Positions 6,167 through 13,598 of a stretch of 16,094 nucleotides of DNA are shown in pieces. How positions within the stretch are numbered: position 1 is the stretch's first letter; each line of letters opens with the position of its first letter. The stretch comes from an uncultured Methanomassiliicoccales archaeon (GTDB lineage: Archaea > Thermoplasmatota > Thermoplasmata > SG8-5). Below the pieces are notes generated by a model, which was given only the letters and a program-made list of their open reading frames with translations, had not been told where the DNA came from and did not search any database. The DNA lies in NCBI GenBank assembly GCA_938004075.1, contig CALKWP010000167.1:1-16094 (forward strand). The letters run 5' to 3'. Position numbers and translations under genes: made by a program.

Positions 6167-7116
6167 TAATCTTTCGGAATGCATTTCTCCAGTATCCCTT
6201 CAAGGTCGCTGATTCTCTCCAGCGAATAGACCTGATGCGTGTCGAATTCAATCTTTGCCGCTCTCATGTACCAGGTGACATGCTTGCGCATCCGTTTCAT
6301 CCCGGAAAGCTCCCCGAAGAGTTCTTTCTCCATATTGGCATGCTTCAGCATGGTTTCCGCCAGCATTCCCCTGTCCATCCTCTGGAAACTTCCGCTCTCC
6401 AGCAGGGAATGTGCCGTCCCAATGATGTCCGGCCGGCCCCTGGTCGCTCTGCCAATCATCACGCCGGCAGCTCCAGTATCTTGCAGAAGCGCAACCGCAT
6501 CCGCCTCCGAGCGCGCATCCCCATTGGCCAGCACCGGGATGTCAATATTTCCAACCACTTCCTTGATTGCCTTCCAGTCGCTCCTTCCGGTGAATTTCTG
6601 GGCGACCGTTCTCCCATGGATTGTTATGTAATCTGCGCCCGCATCCCTTACCAGGTTGGCCAGTTCCAGGCAGTTGTTTTTTGTATATCCCAGCCGAATC
6701 TTGACGGAAACAGGAATCGAAACCGCCTTTCGGACCGCGGAAACTATGCTCGCTAGTTTCTCCGGGGTCTTCAGTAGCGAGCCCCCTGAGCCGGTTGCCG
6801 CGATGCGCACCTGCGGACATCCAGCATTGATGTCGATTATGTCTATCTCCATGCTTTCGGCAAGCCTAGCGGCTTCGGCCATTCGCTCGGCATCTCGGCC
6901 GACAAGCCGAAGCGCGACTGGGCGGTGCTCCGGCGTAGTTCGCGTGTAATGCATGGTCTTCCAGTTGCCCCGGCACAGGCCTTCGGCGCTTATCATCTCG
7001 GTGTAGATGAGCCCGGAATGAAAATTCCTGGACACCTCTCTGAAAGCATAGTCTGTCACGCCGGCCATGGGCGCCTGGACAAATGGGTTGTCGATTTTGA
7101 GACCTGCAATCCTCAT
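6166..7116 (-). CDS. dus: tRNA-dihydrouridine synthase
   Basis: A 316-residue FMN-dependent enzyme that reduces uridine to dihydrouridine in tRNA. The N-terminus MRIAGLKIDNPFVQAPMAGV is the standard opening of the TIM-barrel FMN domain. The catalytic cysteine is Cys100 in DINAGCP, HGRTVAQKFTG supplies the phosphate- and substrate-binding residues, and ANGDARS and MIGRATRG form the FMN phosphate site; a helical C-terminal domain follows. The reading frame is open upstream to 7221, but the extra 35 residues would lie inside the deaminase gene and have no family resemblance, so I take the ATG at 7116, preceded by GGGATTTCC. Only 8 nt separate it from the deaminase stop, which suggests co-transcription. 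The NAGCP loop differs from the common NMGCP/NFGCP in Dus subfamilies, so the target uridine cannot be predicted. Confidence 0.93.
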   Translation of the reverse strand: MRIAGLKIDNPFVQAPMAGVTDYAFREVSRNFHSGLIYTEMISAEGLCRGNWKTMHYTRTTPEHRPVALRLVGRDAERMAEAARLAESMEIDIIDINAGCPQVRIAATGSGGSLLKTPEKLASIVSAVRKAVSIPVSVKIRLGYTKNNCLELANLVRDAGADYITIHGRTVAQKFTGRSDWKAIKEVVGNIDIPVLANGDARSEADAVALLQDTGAAGVMIGRATRGRPDIIGTAHSLLESGSFQRMDRGMLAETMLKHANMEKELFGELSGMKRMRKHVTWYMRAAKIEFDTHQVYSLERISDLEGILEKCIPKD

Positions 7117-7124
7117 GGAAATCC

Positions 7125-7595
7125 CTAATATGTTTTCTTTCCAGGCCTGGCTGCGAATTCCCTGAAAAGCTCGATATTCTCTTCGCGCATGAATCCGCCG
7201 ACTATATGGATGTGGCTGCATCCGTCTTTCTTCAGTTCCTGGTTGGATATGGCCAGCTCATTGAAGCCGGCATCGGCCGCGTCCCGAATAGACGTTCCGA
7301 AAACTATCTTTTCAATGCGGGCCCAGTGTATGGCGCTGAAGCACATGGGGCATGGCTCGGTGGTCGAGTAGATTGTGCAGCCAGTCAGTTCAACAGTGCC
7401 CAGTTTCCTGCAGGCTTCCCTGATGGCGGTTATCTCTGCATGAGCCGTGATGTCAGTGGTCTCCCAGACGCGGTTATGCTCGCATGAGATTATCTCTCCG
7501 TTCCGAACAATGCAGGCGCCGAATGGCGTCTGTCCGGAGCGAATTCCCTCGAATGTCTTCTCGATCGCAGCAGCCATGAATCTCTTTTCGGGCAT
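7125..7595 (-). CDS. Cytidine-deaminase-fold nucleobase deaminase, guanine-deaminase-like
   Basis: A 156-residue zinc deaminase with the signature pair HAE (52-54) and PCPMC (81-85), which bind zinc and provide the catalytic glutamate. The downstream block SIRDAADAGFNEL and the terminal tyrosine after a basic stretch recall Bacillus subtilis guanine deaminase (GuaD), which is also about 156 residues; tRNA adenosine deaminases lack this tail. Guanine to xanthine is therefore the favoured reaction, with tRNA adenosine or another purine deamination as the alternative. The frame is open up to 7646, but the ATG at 7595 is preferred: it gives the family length and has a TATA box centred 26.5 nt upstream, predicting a leaderless mRNA. 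The gene therefore seems to start its own transcript, which continues into dus. Confidence 0.88.
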   Translation of the reverse strand: MPEKRFMAAAIEKTFEGIRSGQTPFGACIVRNGEIISCEHNRVWETTDITAHAEITAIREACRKLGTVELTGCTIYSTTEPCPMCFSAIHWARIEKIVFGTSIRDAADAGFNELAISNQELKKDGCSHIHIVGGFMREENIELFREFAARPGKKTY

Positions 7596-7617
7596 GAAAT
7601 CGCCAATGGCGGGATGG

Positions 7618-7625
7618 TATAAATC
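7618..7625 (-). promoter_or_regulatory. TATA box of the deaminase-dus-arsC unit, leaderless spacing
   Basis: Minus-strand GATTTATA, centred 26.5 nt before the ATG at 7595 and within the 47-nt gap after the radical SAM gene. The spacing is the same as for mntP. No Shine-Dalgarno sequence precedes the ATG. Confidence 0.6.
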
Positions 7626-7642
7626 TATTGAGGATGCGGTCA

Positions 7643-8533
7643 TCACGCGCGAACCCTGGTGATGTACTGCCCGCAGTTGCTGCCTATCTGGTTCTCCTCC
7701 AATTCGCCGATGCTCAGTATGGTCTCGAAGCCCCTTGCCCTGAAATCCGCAATCAGCGATTCCGCGTCTCTGGGGTCTTCCGGGTCAAAGCCAGGCAATA
7801 TCTTGTGGTACTGGGCCCGGTATGTCGGATTGAGCGGGGTGAGCTTAATCAGAAAATTCTCCGGGTCGAAGAGCTTGGCAATCCTGTCAACATCGATCGG
7901 AACGTCTTTCATGATAATGAAATTCAGCGTTATTTTCTTGTCTTCCGGGCTGCGAAACTGCCTTCCAAGGGCTGCAATCTCGGGAAGCGCAAGCGACCTG
8001 GCCGGTATGAGCCTCCGGCGAACCTCATCATCAGTGGAATGAATTGAAAATTGCAGCTGGAACCGTCCCTTGAATCCCGCATCCTTTATATTCCTGAGTT
8101 CCTGGATGAACGGCGCGGAATTGGATGGGCCTACCGTGCTGAGGCTCACAACCAGATTGTCATGGTGCTCTGCTGCCAGTTCCCTCAGGAATTTCAGGAC
8201 ATTGGGATTCAATGTAGGCTCGCCCATCCTGGCCAGCTGTATCTTCCATATCCCGGTTTCGATTCTGCCATCAGGAAATTTGGCTGCTGCCAGCACGTCC
8301 AGCTGCTCCCGCATCTCCTGGGCTGTGAGCGTCCTGATGTACCCGCCGCCAGCATCGCACATCTTGCAGCCGACAGGGCAGCCCACCATGGTTGAGATTA
8401 TGTTCACCCATTTATCGCTCACGGTCCTCGGAGGTTGGACAGATTCGACGAATTCGATTTTGCTGCCATCCTGCAGTTCCCCCACATGGACGGTCGCCAG
8501 TTCCGGATTCCCGGCGCTGGATATAACCTTCAT
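7643..8533 (-). CDS. RlmN-like radical SAM protein lacking the N-terminal domain
   Basis: A 296-residue radical SAM protein. The cluster motif is CPVGCKMC (Cys52, Cys56, Cys59; CX3CX2C). The rest follows the RlmN/Cfr order: GGGYIRTLTAQE, ARMGEPTLN, SLSTVGPS, FSIHSTDDEVRRRLIPA, FIIMKDV, LTPLNP and a C-terminal SNCGQYI, whose Cys287 corresponds to the RlmN cysteine that carries the transferred methyl group. RlmN methylates C2 of adenines in 23S rRNA and tRNA. Typical RlmN is 350-380 residues with an N-terminal RNA-contacting helical domain of about 90 residues; here only about 50 residues precede the cluster, so the substrate may differ. The ATG overlaps the flavoprotein stop as ATGA and has GGGAGG 7 nt upstream. 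Family placement is firm for radical SAM and good for RlmN-like. Confidence 0.85.
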   Translation of the reverse strand: MKVISSAGNPELATVHVGELQDGSKIEFVESVQPPRTVSDKWVNIISTMVGCPVGCKMCDAGGGYIRTLTAQEMREQLDVLAAAKFPDGRIETGIWKIQLARMGEPTLNPNVLKFLRELAAEHHDNLVVSLSTVGPSNSAPFIQELRNIKDAGFKGRFQLQFSIHSTDDEVRRRLIPARSLALPEIAALGRQFRSPEDKKITLNFIIMKDVPIDVDRIAKLFDPENFLIKLTPLNPTYRAQYHKILPGFDPEDPRDAESLIADFRARGFETILSIGELEENQIGSNCGQYITRVRA

Positions 8534-9375
8534 TTCCTTGCCTCCCGGCTGGCTTCCATTGCCGCCCGTACGCCGTCCCCCACTGCCATGGCCGCTTGCC
8601 CCAACCCTCCATGCCTGGCATCTCCCGCCACATGGAATCCCGCGGGAGGGAATTCAACATCAATGCCTACAAGTTCGGGCAGCTGGCTCTCCCTGCCGAC
8701 CGCGACCAGGACCAGGCTGAAGGGTTTTTCCTCTCCAGCAATCCTGGCGACTGCTTTATCTGAATGCACCCTGGCGCTTTCCACTGTGCCGTGCAGCATG
8801 CCGACTCTTTCCTCTCCGGAGATTGCATCCAGGAGATGTTTTATGCCTCTTGGTTCGGATCTGTGGATTAGTGTGACGAACATGCTCTTCTCGGCCATTG
8901 TGAGTGAGATGTCCATGGATGCTTCCCCGCCGCCGATGACAAGGACCTGGCTTCCCTTTTCGATTTCTGGCAATTTGGCAACTCCGTAATGCAGCAGCCC
9001 TGCGGCGGCCAGTTCATCCTCTCCGGGGAATCCTGCTTTCAGTGGGCGGGTGCCAGTGCAAAGGATTACGCCATCGAATTCCTCTCCATTTTTGGATGTA
9101 ATGACAAATGAATTGCCAGTGAATTCCACCCTCTGGACCATTTCCTTCCTTACAATAAACTCATATTCCCAGAACTGCTCCTCCATGAGCCCGGCAAGGT
9201 GCCAGCCAGCTATTCCGCCGGGGAATCCCGGGTAATTCTCCACGAATCCCGCGTTCCAGAGGTTGCCCCCTACCCTTCCTGACTCGAAAACTGTCACGTC
9301 ATGCCCGGCCCTGCGCAACTGGATTGCCGCAGCGATGCCCGCCGGCCCTGCGCCAATTACCGCAAACTTCGCCAT
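8530..9375 (-). CDS. Thioredoxin-reductase-like FAD/NAD(P)H flavoprotein without redox cysteines
   Basis: A 281-residue two-Rossmann-domain flavoprotein. The FAD fold begins at VIGAGPAG (6-13), continues with GGNLWNAGFVENYPGFPGG (37-55), and closes with HVAGDARHGGLGQAAMAVGDG, as in thioredoxin reductase. The NAD(P)H domain starts at VLVIGGGEASMD and carries HRSEPR, an HRxxxR pattern typical of NADPH binding. Where thioredoxin reductases have the CxxC pair just before this domain, this protein reads LLHYGVAKLPEIE; the whole protein has a single cysteine (ILCTGT). It cannot be a classical disulfide reductase and more likely reduces ferredoxin, flavodoxin or another acceptor. The ATG at 9375 is preferred to a TTG three bases earlier because GGTGA stands nine bases before it. 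It overlaps both neighbours. Confidence 0.88.
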   Translation of the reverse strand: MAKFAVIGAGPAGIAAAIQLRRAGHDVTVFESGRVGGNLWNAGFVENYPGFPGGIAGWHLAGLMEEQFWEYEFIVRKEMVQRVEFTGNSFVITSKNGEEFDGVILCTGTRPLKAGFPGEDELAAAGLLHYGVAKLPEIEKGSQVLVIGGGEASMDISLTMAEKSMFVTLIHRSEPRGIKHLLDAISGEERVGMLHGTVESARVHSDKAVARIAGEEKPFSLVLVAVGRESQLPELVGIDVEFPPAGFHVAGDARHGGLGQAAMAVGDGVRAAMEASREARK

Positions 9376-10022
9376 CAATTCACCCCCAGCAATTCAATCG
9401 TGTCATCCGTTGTGACTATGTAAGCGAAGCCGTGCGCCAGCGTCGCCAGCGCCGATAGATGCAGCATGAAATCGCTGGTGGCAGTCGCATCGCCCACGAA
9501 GTACACGGTATAACCGAGCTGGAACGCCTCACGGGCCGTGGTTTCGCAGCACAGGTCGGTCATCACGCCACAGATCACCACGGAGTCGCAGCCAATTTTT
9601 CTCAATCTCTCATCCAGGTCGGTGGCTGAGAATGTCCCGTACAGGTGCTTTCCCAGCACCTGAGCGTCATTCGGCAGCTTTATTCGCGGGTCAATGTCAA
9701 CCCAGGGACTGTCTGGCTCCAGGCTGTTCCCCCACCATTTTTCCGTGGGGCCAATTCCGCCTTTGGAATGATACTTTGTGGCGAAAACCGGGAGCCCCCT
9801 GTCGGCAAAACAATCAATGAGATTCTGCGCCGGCTCGATTACCAGCTCGAAATCCCGTCCGTAAGCGGGCCCTTCGGGGTCGCAGAAGTACCTCTGCATA
9901 TCTATGACCAGCAGTGCGGGCTTAACCGGTTTCGGGGGCGAGTTCATCCCTCTGAGGCCCTGCAAGGCATACTTCCACTCTGGCGCCATTTTCTCTGACA
10001 TAGGCATCACAAATCGAATCAT
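9375..10022 (-). CDS. Isochorismatase-family cysteine hydrolase
   Basis: A 215-residue alpha/beta hydrolase of the isochorismatase/nicotinamidase superfamily. The triad is visible: Asp41 in LLVIDMQRYF, Lys125 in VLGKHLYGTF, and Cys158 in GVMTDLCCETTAREAF. The first 33 residues precede the fold and contain three possible starts, ATGs at 10022, 10007 and 10001; I keep the longest, with AGGAA upstream, but this is uncertain. Members hydrolyse amides such as nicotinamide or carbamoyl groups, or the isochorismate ether bond. The WW and FSAT positions do not let me choose among them, and no enterobactin-type or NAD-salvage gene is next to it. Its stop overlaps the flavoprotein start by one base (TGATG), so it leads a tightly coupled trio. 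Confidence 0.87.
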   Translation of the reverse strand: MIRFVMPMSEKMAPEWKYALQGLRGMNSPPKPVKPALLVIDMQRYFCDPEGPAYGRDFELVIEPAQNLIDCFADRGLPVFATKYHSKGGIGPTEKWWGNSLEPDSPWVDIDPRIKLPNDAQVLGKHLYGTFSATDLDERLRKIGCDSVVICGVMTDLCCETTAREAFQLGYTVYFVGDATATSDFMLHLSALATLAHGFAYIVTTDDTIELLGVN

Positions 10023-10148
10023 TCTTGAGGTTCCTGGTTTAAGGAGCTGGAACTGAGAACAATGCTCAGGCTAAGAACGCAATCTAGATTAAAAACGTTG
10101 CTTGCGGGTCAATGGGTTGCCGCGGCGCATGCTGCAGCAAAATAAATT
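10023..10148 (-). promoter_or_regulatory. argS 3' end and isochorismatase-gene promoter region
   Basis: This 126-nt gap holds no gene. Reading along the minus strand after argS there is T-rich ATTTATTTT, then palindromes GCTGCAGC and GCCGCGGC, then a TTTTT run (10091-10095) followed by the perfect palindrome AATCTAGATT (10081-10090), then a CTGAG/CTCAG dyad (10053-10057 with 10065-10069). The T-run is a plausible archaeal terminator; CTTAAACC near 10036-10043 is a weak TATA-like box. None is convincing alone. Confidence 0.35.
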
Positions 10149-11861
10149 TCACAACTCTTCCGGAGCCATAATGCCCAAGGTATCCAGCGCGTTCCCCAGC
10201 ACAATCTTGGATGCCTTGACCATCGCCAGCCTTGCACTCTTAAGCTTCTCCTCAGCCACCAGGACCGGGCAGTCCCTGTAGAACTGGTTGAACATGGCTG
10301 CAAGGTCGTAAGCGTAAGCAGCCAGCAGATGGGATTCCTTGGAACGGCCGCATTCCTTGATAACCGACGGGAAGCGCGCCATCATTTTGGCGAGCTGCAC
10401 CTCTGAAGGGTGGGTTAGCAGCGAGGCATCATGCCCGGCGGATTCCCCTGCCTTTCGCAATATGCTGCTTGCCCTGGCATGCGAATACTGGATGAAAGGC
10501 GCGCTGTTTCCCTCGAAGTTGAGAGCCTCCTCCCATTTGAATACGAGTTGTTTCTCTGCCTGGATTCGGATGATGTTGTATCGGATAGCGCCGGTGCCGA
10601 CCGCATCGGCGATGCTGCTCTTGAGTTCCTCGGAAACCTCCGGCCTGCGCTTCTCCACCTCGTCCCTGGCGATTGCCACCGCTTCGTCAATGAGGTCATC
10701 CAGATAGACCACGCGGCCCCTGCGGGTGGACATCTTTCCCTCCGGGAGCGATACGAATGAATAGAACACCGGCTCGATTGGCTTCTCCTGGCCCAGGAGC
10801 CTGACGCCGATTCCGACGACCCTCGCTTTGAGGCGGTGGTCCTCGCCCAGCACGTCTATCGCGGAATCGTAATTCGCCAGCTTGTCCAGGTGGTATGCCA
10901 TGTCCCGGGTGCTGTAAAGGCTGGAGCCATCGCCCCTTGTCAGGAAGAACTTGTTCTCCTTTCCGGAGATGCCGAATTCATTCAGGTCCAGGTAGAGCGC
11001 TCCATTGTCCACCGAAGTGCATTCCAGCGACCTGAGTTTCTCAATGATTTTCTCAACGGAACCATCGAATATGTATTTCGATTCCCATGCGAAGGAATCG
11101 AATTTTATGCCAAGGCGTCCCATTGATTGGTTCATGCCGGCAAGGACCTTCTCGCAGTTCGCCCGAACCCTGGCAGCTATGTCCGGGTCCCTTGCCTCGT
11201 ATCTCGATATCATCGCGTTTATCTCAGCGAGGACCTTGGGGTCGGCTTCCATCCTCCTGCTGGCTTCCTGGTAGTACCAGACCATCGCATGGTCCGGCTT
11301 GGAATGTATCTCGCCTTCCTGGGTGAGGTTCTCGACGCCCCAGGTCAAGGTGACTTGCTGCTTTCCCATGTCGTCCACGTAAAATTCCGTGGTGACATCG
11401 TTACCGCATCGCCTCAGGATTCTGGCCAGCGTATCGCCGATGATGGGGTTTCTGGCCCTGCCCACATGCAGCGGCCCGTTCGGATTCGCGCTGGTGTGCT
11501 CCAGGTTAATCTTTTGGCTGGTGGGCGGGGCATTGCCGAATTCTCCCTTCAACCCGAGCACGGACACCAGGGTCCTGCCGACCAGTTCGTTTGGAGAAAT
11601 ATGGAAATTCACATATGGGCCAGCGCTCTCAATCTTGCAGAACATGGGATCGTTCCCGATATGCCCGGCCATGGCCTTGGCAATCTCGACCGGGGACTTC
11701 CTCAATTCCTTTGCAAGAGGAAAGCAGGGGAAAGCGAAATCGCCCATTCCATCCGGCGGGATTTCAACTGGCAAAACTGTTTCCGTGCCCAGTTTTTTCA
11801 GGCCGGAACCAATCAATTCAACAGCCCTTTCCCTGAATGCCTGGAGAGGGTCAAGGTCCAT
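10149..11861 (-). CDS. argS: Arginyl-tRNA synthetase
   Basis: A 570-residue class I synthetase that charges tRNA-Arg. The N-terminal Add1-type domain occupies about the first 100 residues; the HIGH motif appears as HVGR in ANPNGPLHVGRARN (His132 with the ATG start), followed by FYVDDMGKQ; the KMSKS loop is KMSTR at 376-380 in the context SLPEGKMSTRRGRVV. A DALR anticodon-binding domain fills the last 120 residues, with HARASSILRK and the closing FYRDCPVL. A GTG at 11870 would add three residues and overlap the aRF1 gene, but ATG at 11861 is preferred because GGTG lies ten bases before it. The gene begins one base after the aRF1 stop, so the two translation genes are one transcript. HVGR and KMSTR are common variants in ArgRS. 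Confidence 0.95.
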   Translation of the reverse strand: MDLDPLQAFRERAVELIGSGLKKLGTETVLPVEIPPDGMGDFAFPCFPLAKELRKSPVEIAKAMAGHIGNDPMFCKIESAGPYVNFHISPNELVGRTLVSVLGLKGEFGNAPPTSQKINLEHTSANPNGPLHVGRARNPIIGDTLARILRRCGNDVTTEFYVDDMGKQQVTLTWGVENLTQEGEIHSKPDHAMVWYYQEASRRMEADPKVLAEINAMISRYEARDPDIAARVRANCEKVLAGMNQSMGRLGIKFDSFAWESKYIFDGSVEKIIEKLRSLECTSVDNGALYLDLNEFGISGKENKFFLTRGDGSSLYSTRDMAYHLDKLANYDSAIDVLGEDHRLKARVVGIGVRLLGQEKPIEPVFYSFVSLPEGKMSTRRGRVVYLDDLIDEAVAIARDEVEKRRPEVSEELKSSIADAVGTGAIRYNIIRIQAEKQLVFKWEEALNFEGNSAPFIQYSHARASSILRKAGESAGHDASLLTHPSEVQLAKMMARFPSVIKECGRSKESHLLAAYAYDLAAMFNQFYRDCPVLVAEEKLKSARLAMVKASKIVLGNALDTLGIMAPEEL

Positions 11862-11862
11862 C

Positions 11863-13089
11863 TCAGACACCTACCCTGTATCTCAGTATCGCGGCCATTC
11901 CGTTGAAGGCCTTCATGAGCATCTCTCCCTCTTCGGATTCCATGGAAATCATCTCCACGTTGGTCCCGTAGGAATCGGCGAGCTCGTACAGCTCGTTAAC
12001 GACATCGATGTGCTTGTCCACGTTCGCCTCCGCCGTGCACTCCGGGCATTTCACATGGTCGAAGGATTTCAGTGTCTGGGTCCCGGTCTTTCCGCATTTC
12101 GGGCAAGTGTATTCAACGATGTTCTTTTCCATGCCTTCAGAGACGAGCAAGGTATCCACCGCTCCCCTGGCCATGGCCTCCCTCACCTGCACCTCGCCGT
12201 AAGCTGTGAGTCCGCCATCCGGCTTCCTCAGTTCCTCCATGAACCTGGTGATGAGCTTCTTCTCCTTGGTCAGGCTCAGCTCTTCCAGCGCAGGAGCGGC
12301 GTTATGCATCAGTTCCTTCAAGCCGTATTCATCGGTATAGCCGACTTCGAAGGTTCCGATGATCTTCTTCATCAATTCGTGGTGAAGGTAATTGTCCTCC
12401 ATGAACTTGACCTTTGTTGAGCCTGGGCCTCCGATGATGACGCCCTTAAGATTTGGTATGGACATGAATTTATCATTCGCAATCTCCGCCACGTTCTTGA
12501 AGTACTCATGAACTGCGATCTCGATGAGCCTTTCGAATCTTAAGGCAGACTGGCCGCCGGATTTGTGCTTGCCCATGACCAGGGATTGGAAGTTTTTGAT
12601 GACCTCAATCCTCCGGCCGTTTAGAATTCCTATTGTCGCCTCGTTCCTGTCGATGACAATGAGCCCGTAAATCTCGCTCTCCATGAGCATGGCCTCAAGC
12701 TGTTCCAGGTAGAAGTGAGAGTCGCAGCGGTAGAGGAATGTTGTCACGGGCTGCGGCGGTTCAATCACAAAGGAGACCGGAACCGTCTGGTCCCCGCTTC
12801 CCGCCTTGTGCCCCACAAGGAAGACGAGTCCGTTCTCAGGGACCTCCTTGAACGTCTTCAGCTTCCCGGATATGGAATCAATTGCCCACATGACGTTCTT
12901 TTTTGTGGTCCGGGATTTGATGTTTGATGACTGGGCATACTCGTTTCTGAGATAGCCGGTTACATCAGAGACCCTTTTGCCGGGCGGCACATAAAGCGAT
13001 ATGAGCTCGGTCGCCCTGCCCTTGATGCTCTGAATCTCTCTGAGCTGCTTCTTGAATTCGTACTTCAACAGGTCTTTTGATTTGGTCAT
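11863..13089 (-). CDS. prf1: Archaeal peptide chain release factor aRF1
   Basis: A 408-residue class I release factor that reads all three stop codons and triggers peptidyl-tRNA hydrolysis. The stop-codon-reading N domain has NIKS at 56-59, the M domain has GGQ at 178-180 in KHKSGGQSALRF, and the C domain has a zinc-ribbon-like insertion with CPKC and CPEC (cysteines at 329, 332, 348, 351). Length and order match archaeal aRF1. The start is either the ATG at 13089, which gives MTKSKDLLKYEFK as in other archaea, or an in-frame GTG at 13104, which lies 25 nt from a TATA-like box and could be leaderless. The gene is followed at once by argS and preceded by pyrI, whose 3' end lies 35-50 nt upstream. 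It is strong evidence for an archaeal host. Confidence 0.96.
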   Translation of the reverse strand: MTKSKDLLKYEFKKQLREIQSIKGRATELISLYVPPGKRVSDVTGYLRNEYAQSSNIKSRTTKKNVMWAIDSISGKLKTFKEVPENGLVFLVGHKAGSGDQTVPVSFVIEPPQPVTTFLYRCDSHFYLEQLEAMLMESEIYGLIVIDRNEATIGILNGRRIEVIKNFQSLVMGKHKSGGQSALRFERLIEIAVHEYFKNVAEIANDKFMSIPNLKGVIIGGPGSTKVKFMEDNYLHHELMKKIIGTFEVGYTDEYGLKELMHNAAPALEELSLTKEKKLITRFMEELRKPDGGLTAYGEVQVREAMARGAVDTLLVSEGMEKNIVEYTCPKCGKTGTQTLKSFDHVKCPECTAEANVDKHIDVVNELYELADSYGTNVEMISMESEEGEMLMKAFNGMAAILRYRVGV

Positions 13090-13124
13090 CTGAGTCTCAC
13101 GCACCCAACGCTAAGGCCTATGCG

Positions 13125-13132
13125 TTTAAAAA
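13125..13132 (-). promoter_or_regulatory. Candidate TATA box for the aRF1-argS unit
   Basis: Minus-strand TTTTTAAA in the 50-nt gap after pyrI. Transcription would begin near 13102, almost on the GTG at 13104 and 13 nt before the ATG at 13089. It may simply be the T-run terminating pyrBI. Confidence 0.4.
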
Positions 13133-13139
13133 AATACTG

Positions 13140-13598
13140 CTAGACAATCGCTTCTATGATATCATTGACAATCCTGTCGCAGAACAGGCAGCGAAGCTTC
13201 ACTTCCTTGCCGTTGATAACCGCGAACTCGGTTTCGACGGGTTCGTCCTTGTTCGTGATACAATTTGGATTTGAGCACCTGGCTATGCCGGTGATGACTT
13301 TCGGTAGAGCGACGCGGCCCTTCTTGATCACACCTTCATCTTTGATTATGGCAATGCTGGCGTTGGGGGCGATGAGTGATATGATATTCACTTCCCGCTT
13401 CTTGAGCTCTCTATCTTCAATCTTGATGATGTCCTTGTATCCCATCTTCCCGCTCTTGACGAACATGGCTATGCTCACGGTTGAGTGAGAATCCGCCTCC
13501 GGAATCCCAAGAAGCCTGACGACCTTCATGGCCATACCAGGTTCTATATGGTCTATCACAGTTCCATTCTTTATAGGTGTAATCTTCAGTTCCTTCAT
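13140..13598 (-). CDS. pyrI: Aspartate carbamoyltransferase regulatory chain
   Basis: A 152-residue protein that binds nucleotide effectors and joins catalytic trimers into the ATCase holoenzyme. The N-terminal allosteric domain runs from LKITPIKNGTVIDHI (4-18) to about residue 100, and the zinc domain has CSNPNC (Cys108, Cys113) and CLFC (Cys137, Cys140), the same spacing as in E. coli PyrI within one residue. Separate pyrI next to pyrB is usual in archaea. The ATG overlaps the pyrB stop by four bases (ATGA), and GGTG begins nine bases before it, so the two chains are translationally coupled. The protein looks intact. Confidence 0.97.
   Translation of the reverse strand: MKELKITPIKNGTVIDHIEPGMAMKVVRLLGIPEADSHSTVSIAMFVKSGKMGYKDIIKIEDRELKKREVNIISLIAPNASIAIIKDEGVIKKGRVALPKVITGIARCSNPNCITNKDEPVETEFAVINGKEVKLRCLFCDRIVNDIIEAIV

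Noticed and set aside
10023..10148. tRNA gene in the argS downstream gap
   Set aside because: No T-loop consensus (GGTTCRA) or cloverleaf pairing could be found.
11127..11906. Plus-strand ORF of 259 residues
   Set aside because: Antisense shadow of argS with no motif.
11389..12420. Plus-strand ORF of 343 residues
   Set aside because: It is antisense to argS and aRF1, both of which have full sets of family motifs; the long open frame follows from their codon use and it shows no recognisable domain.
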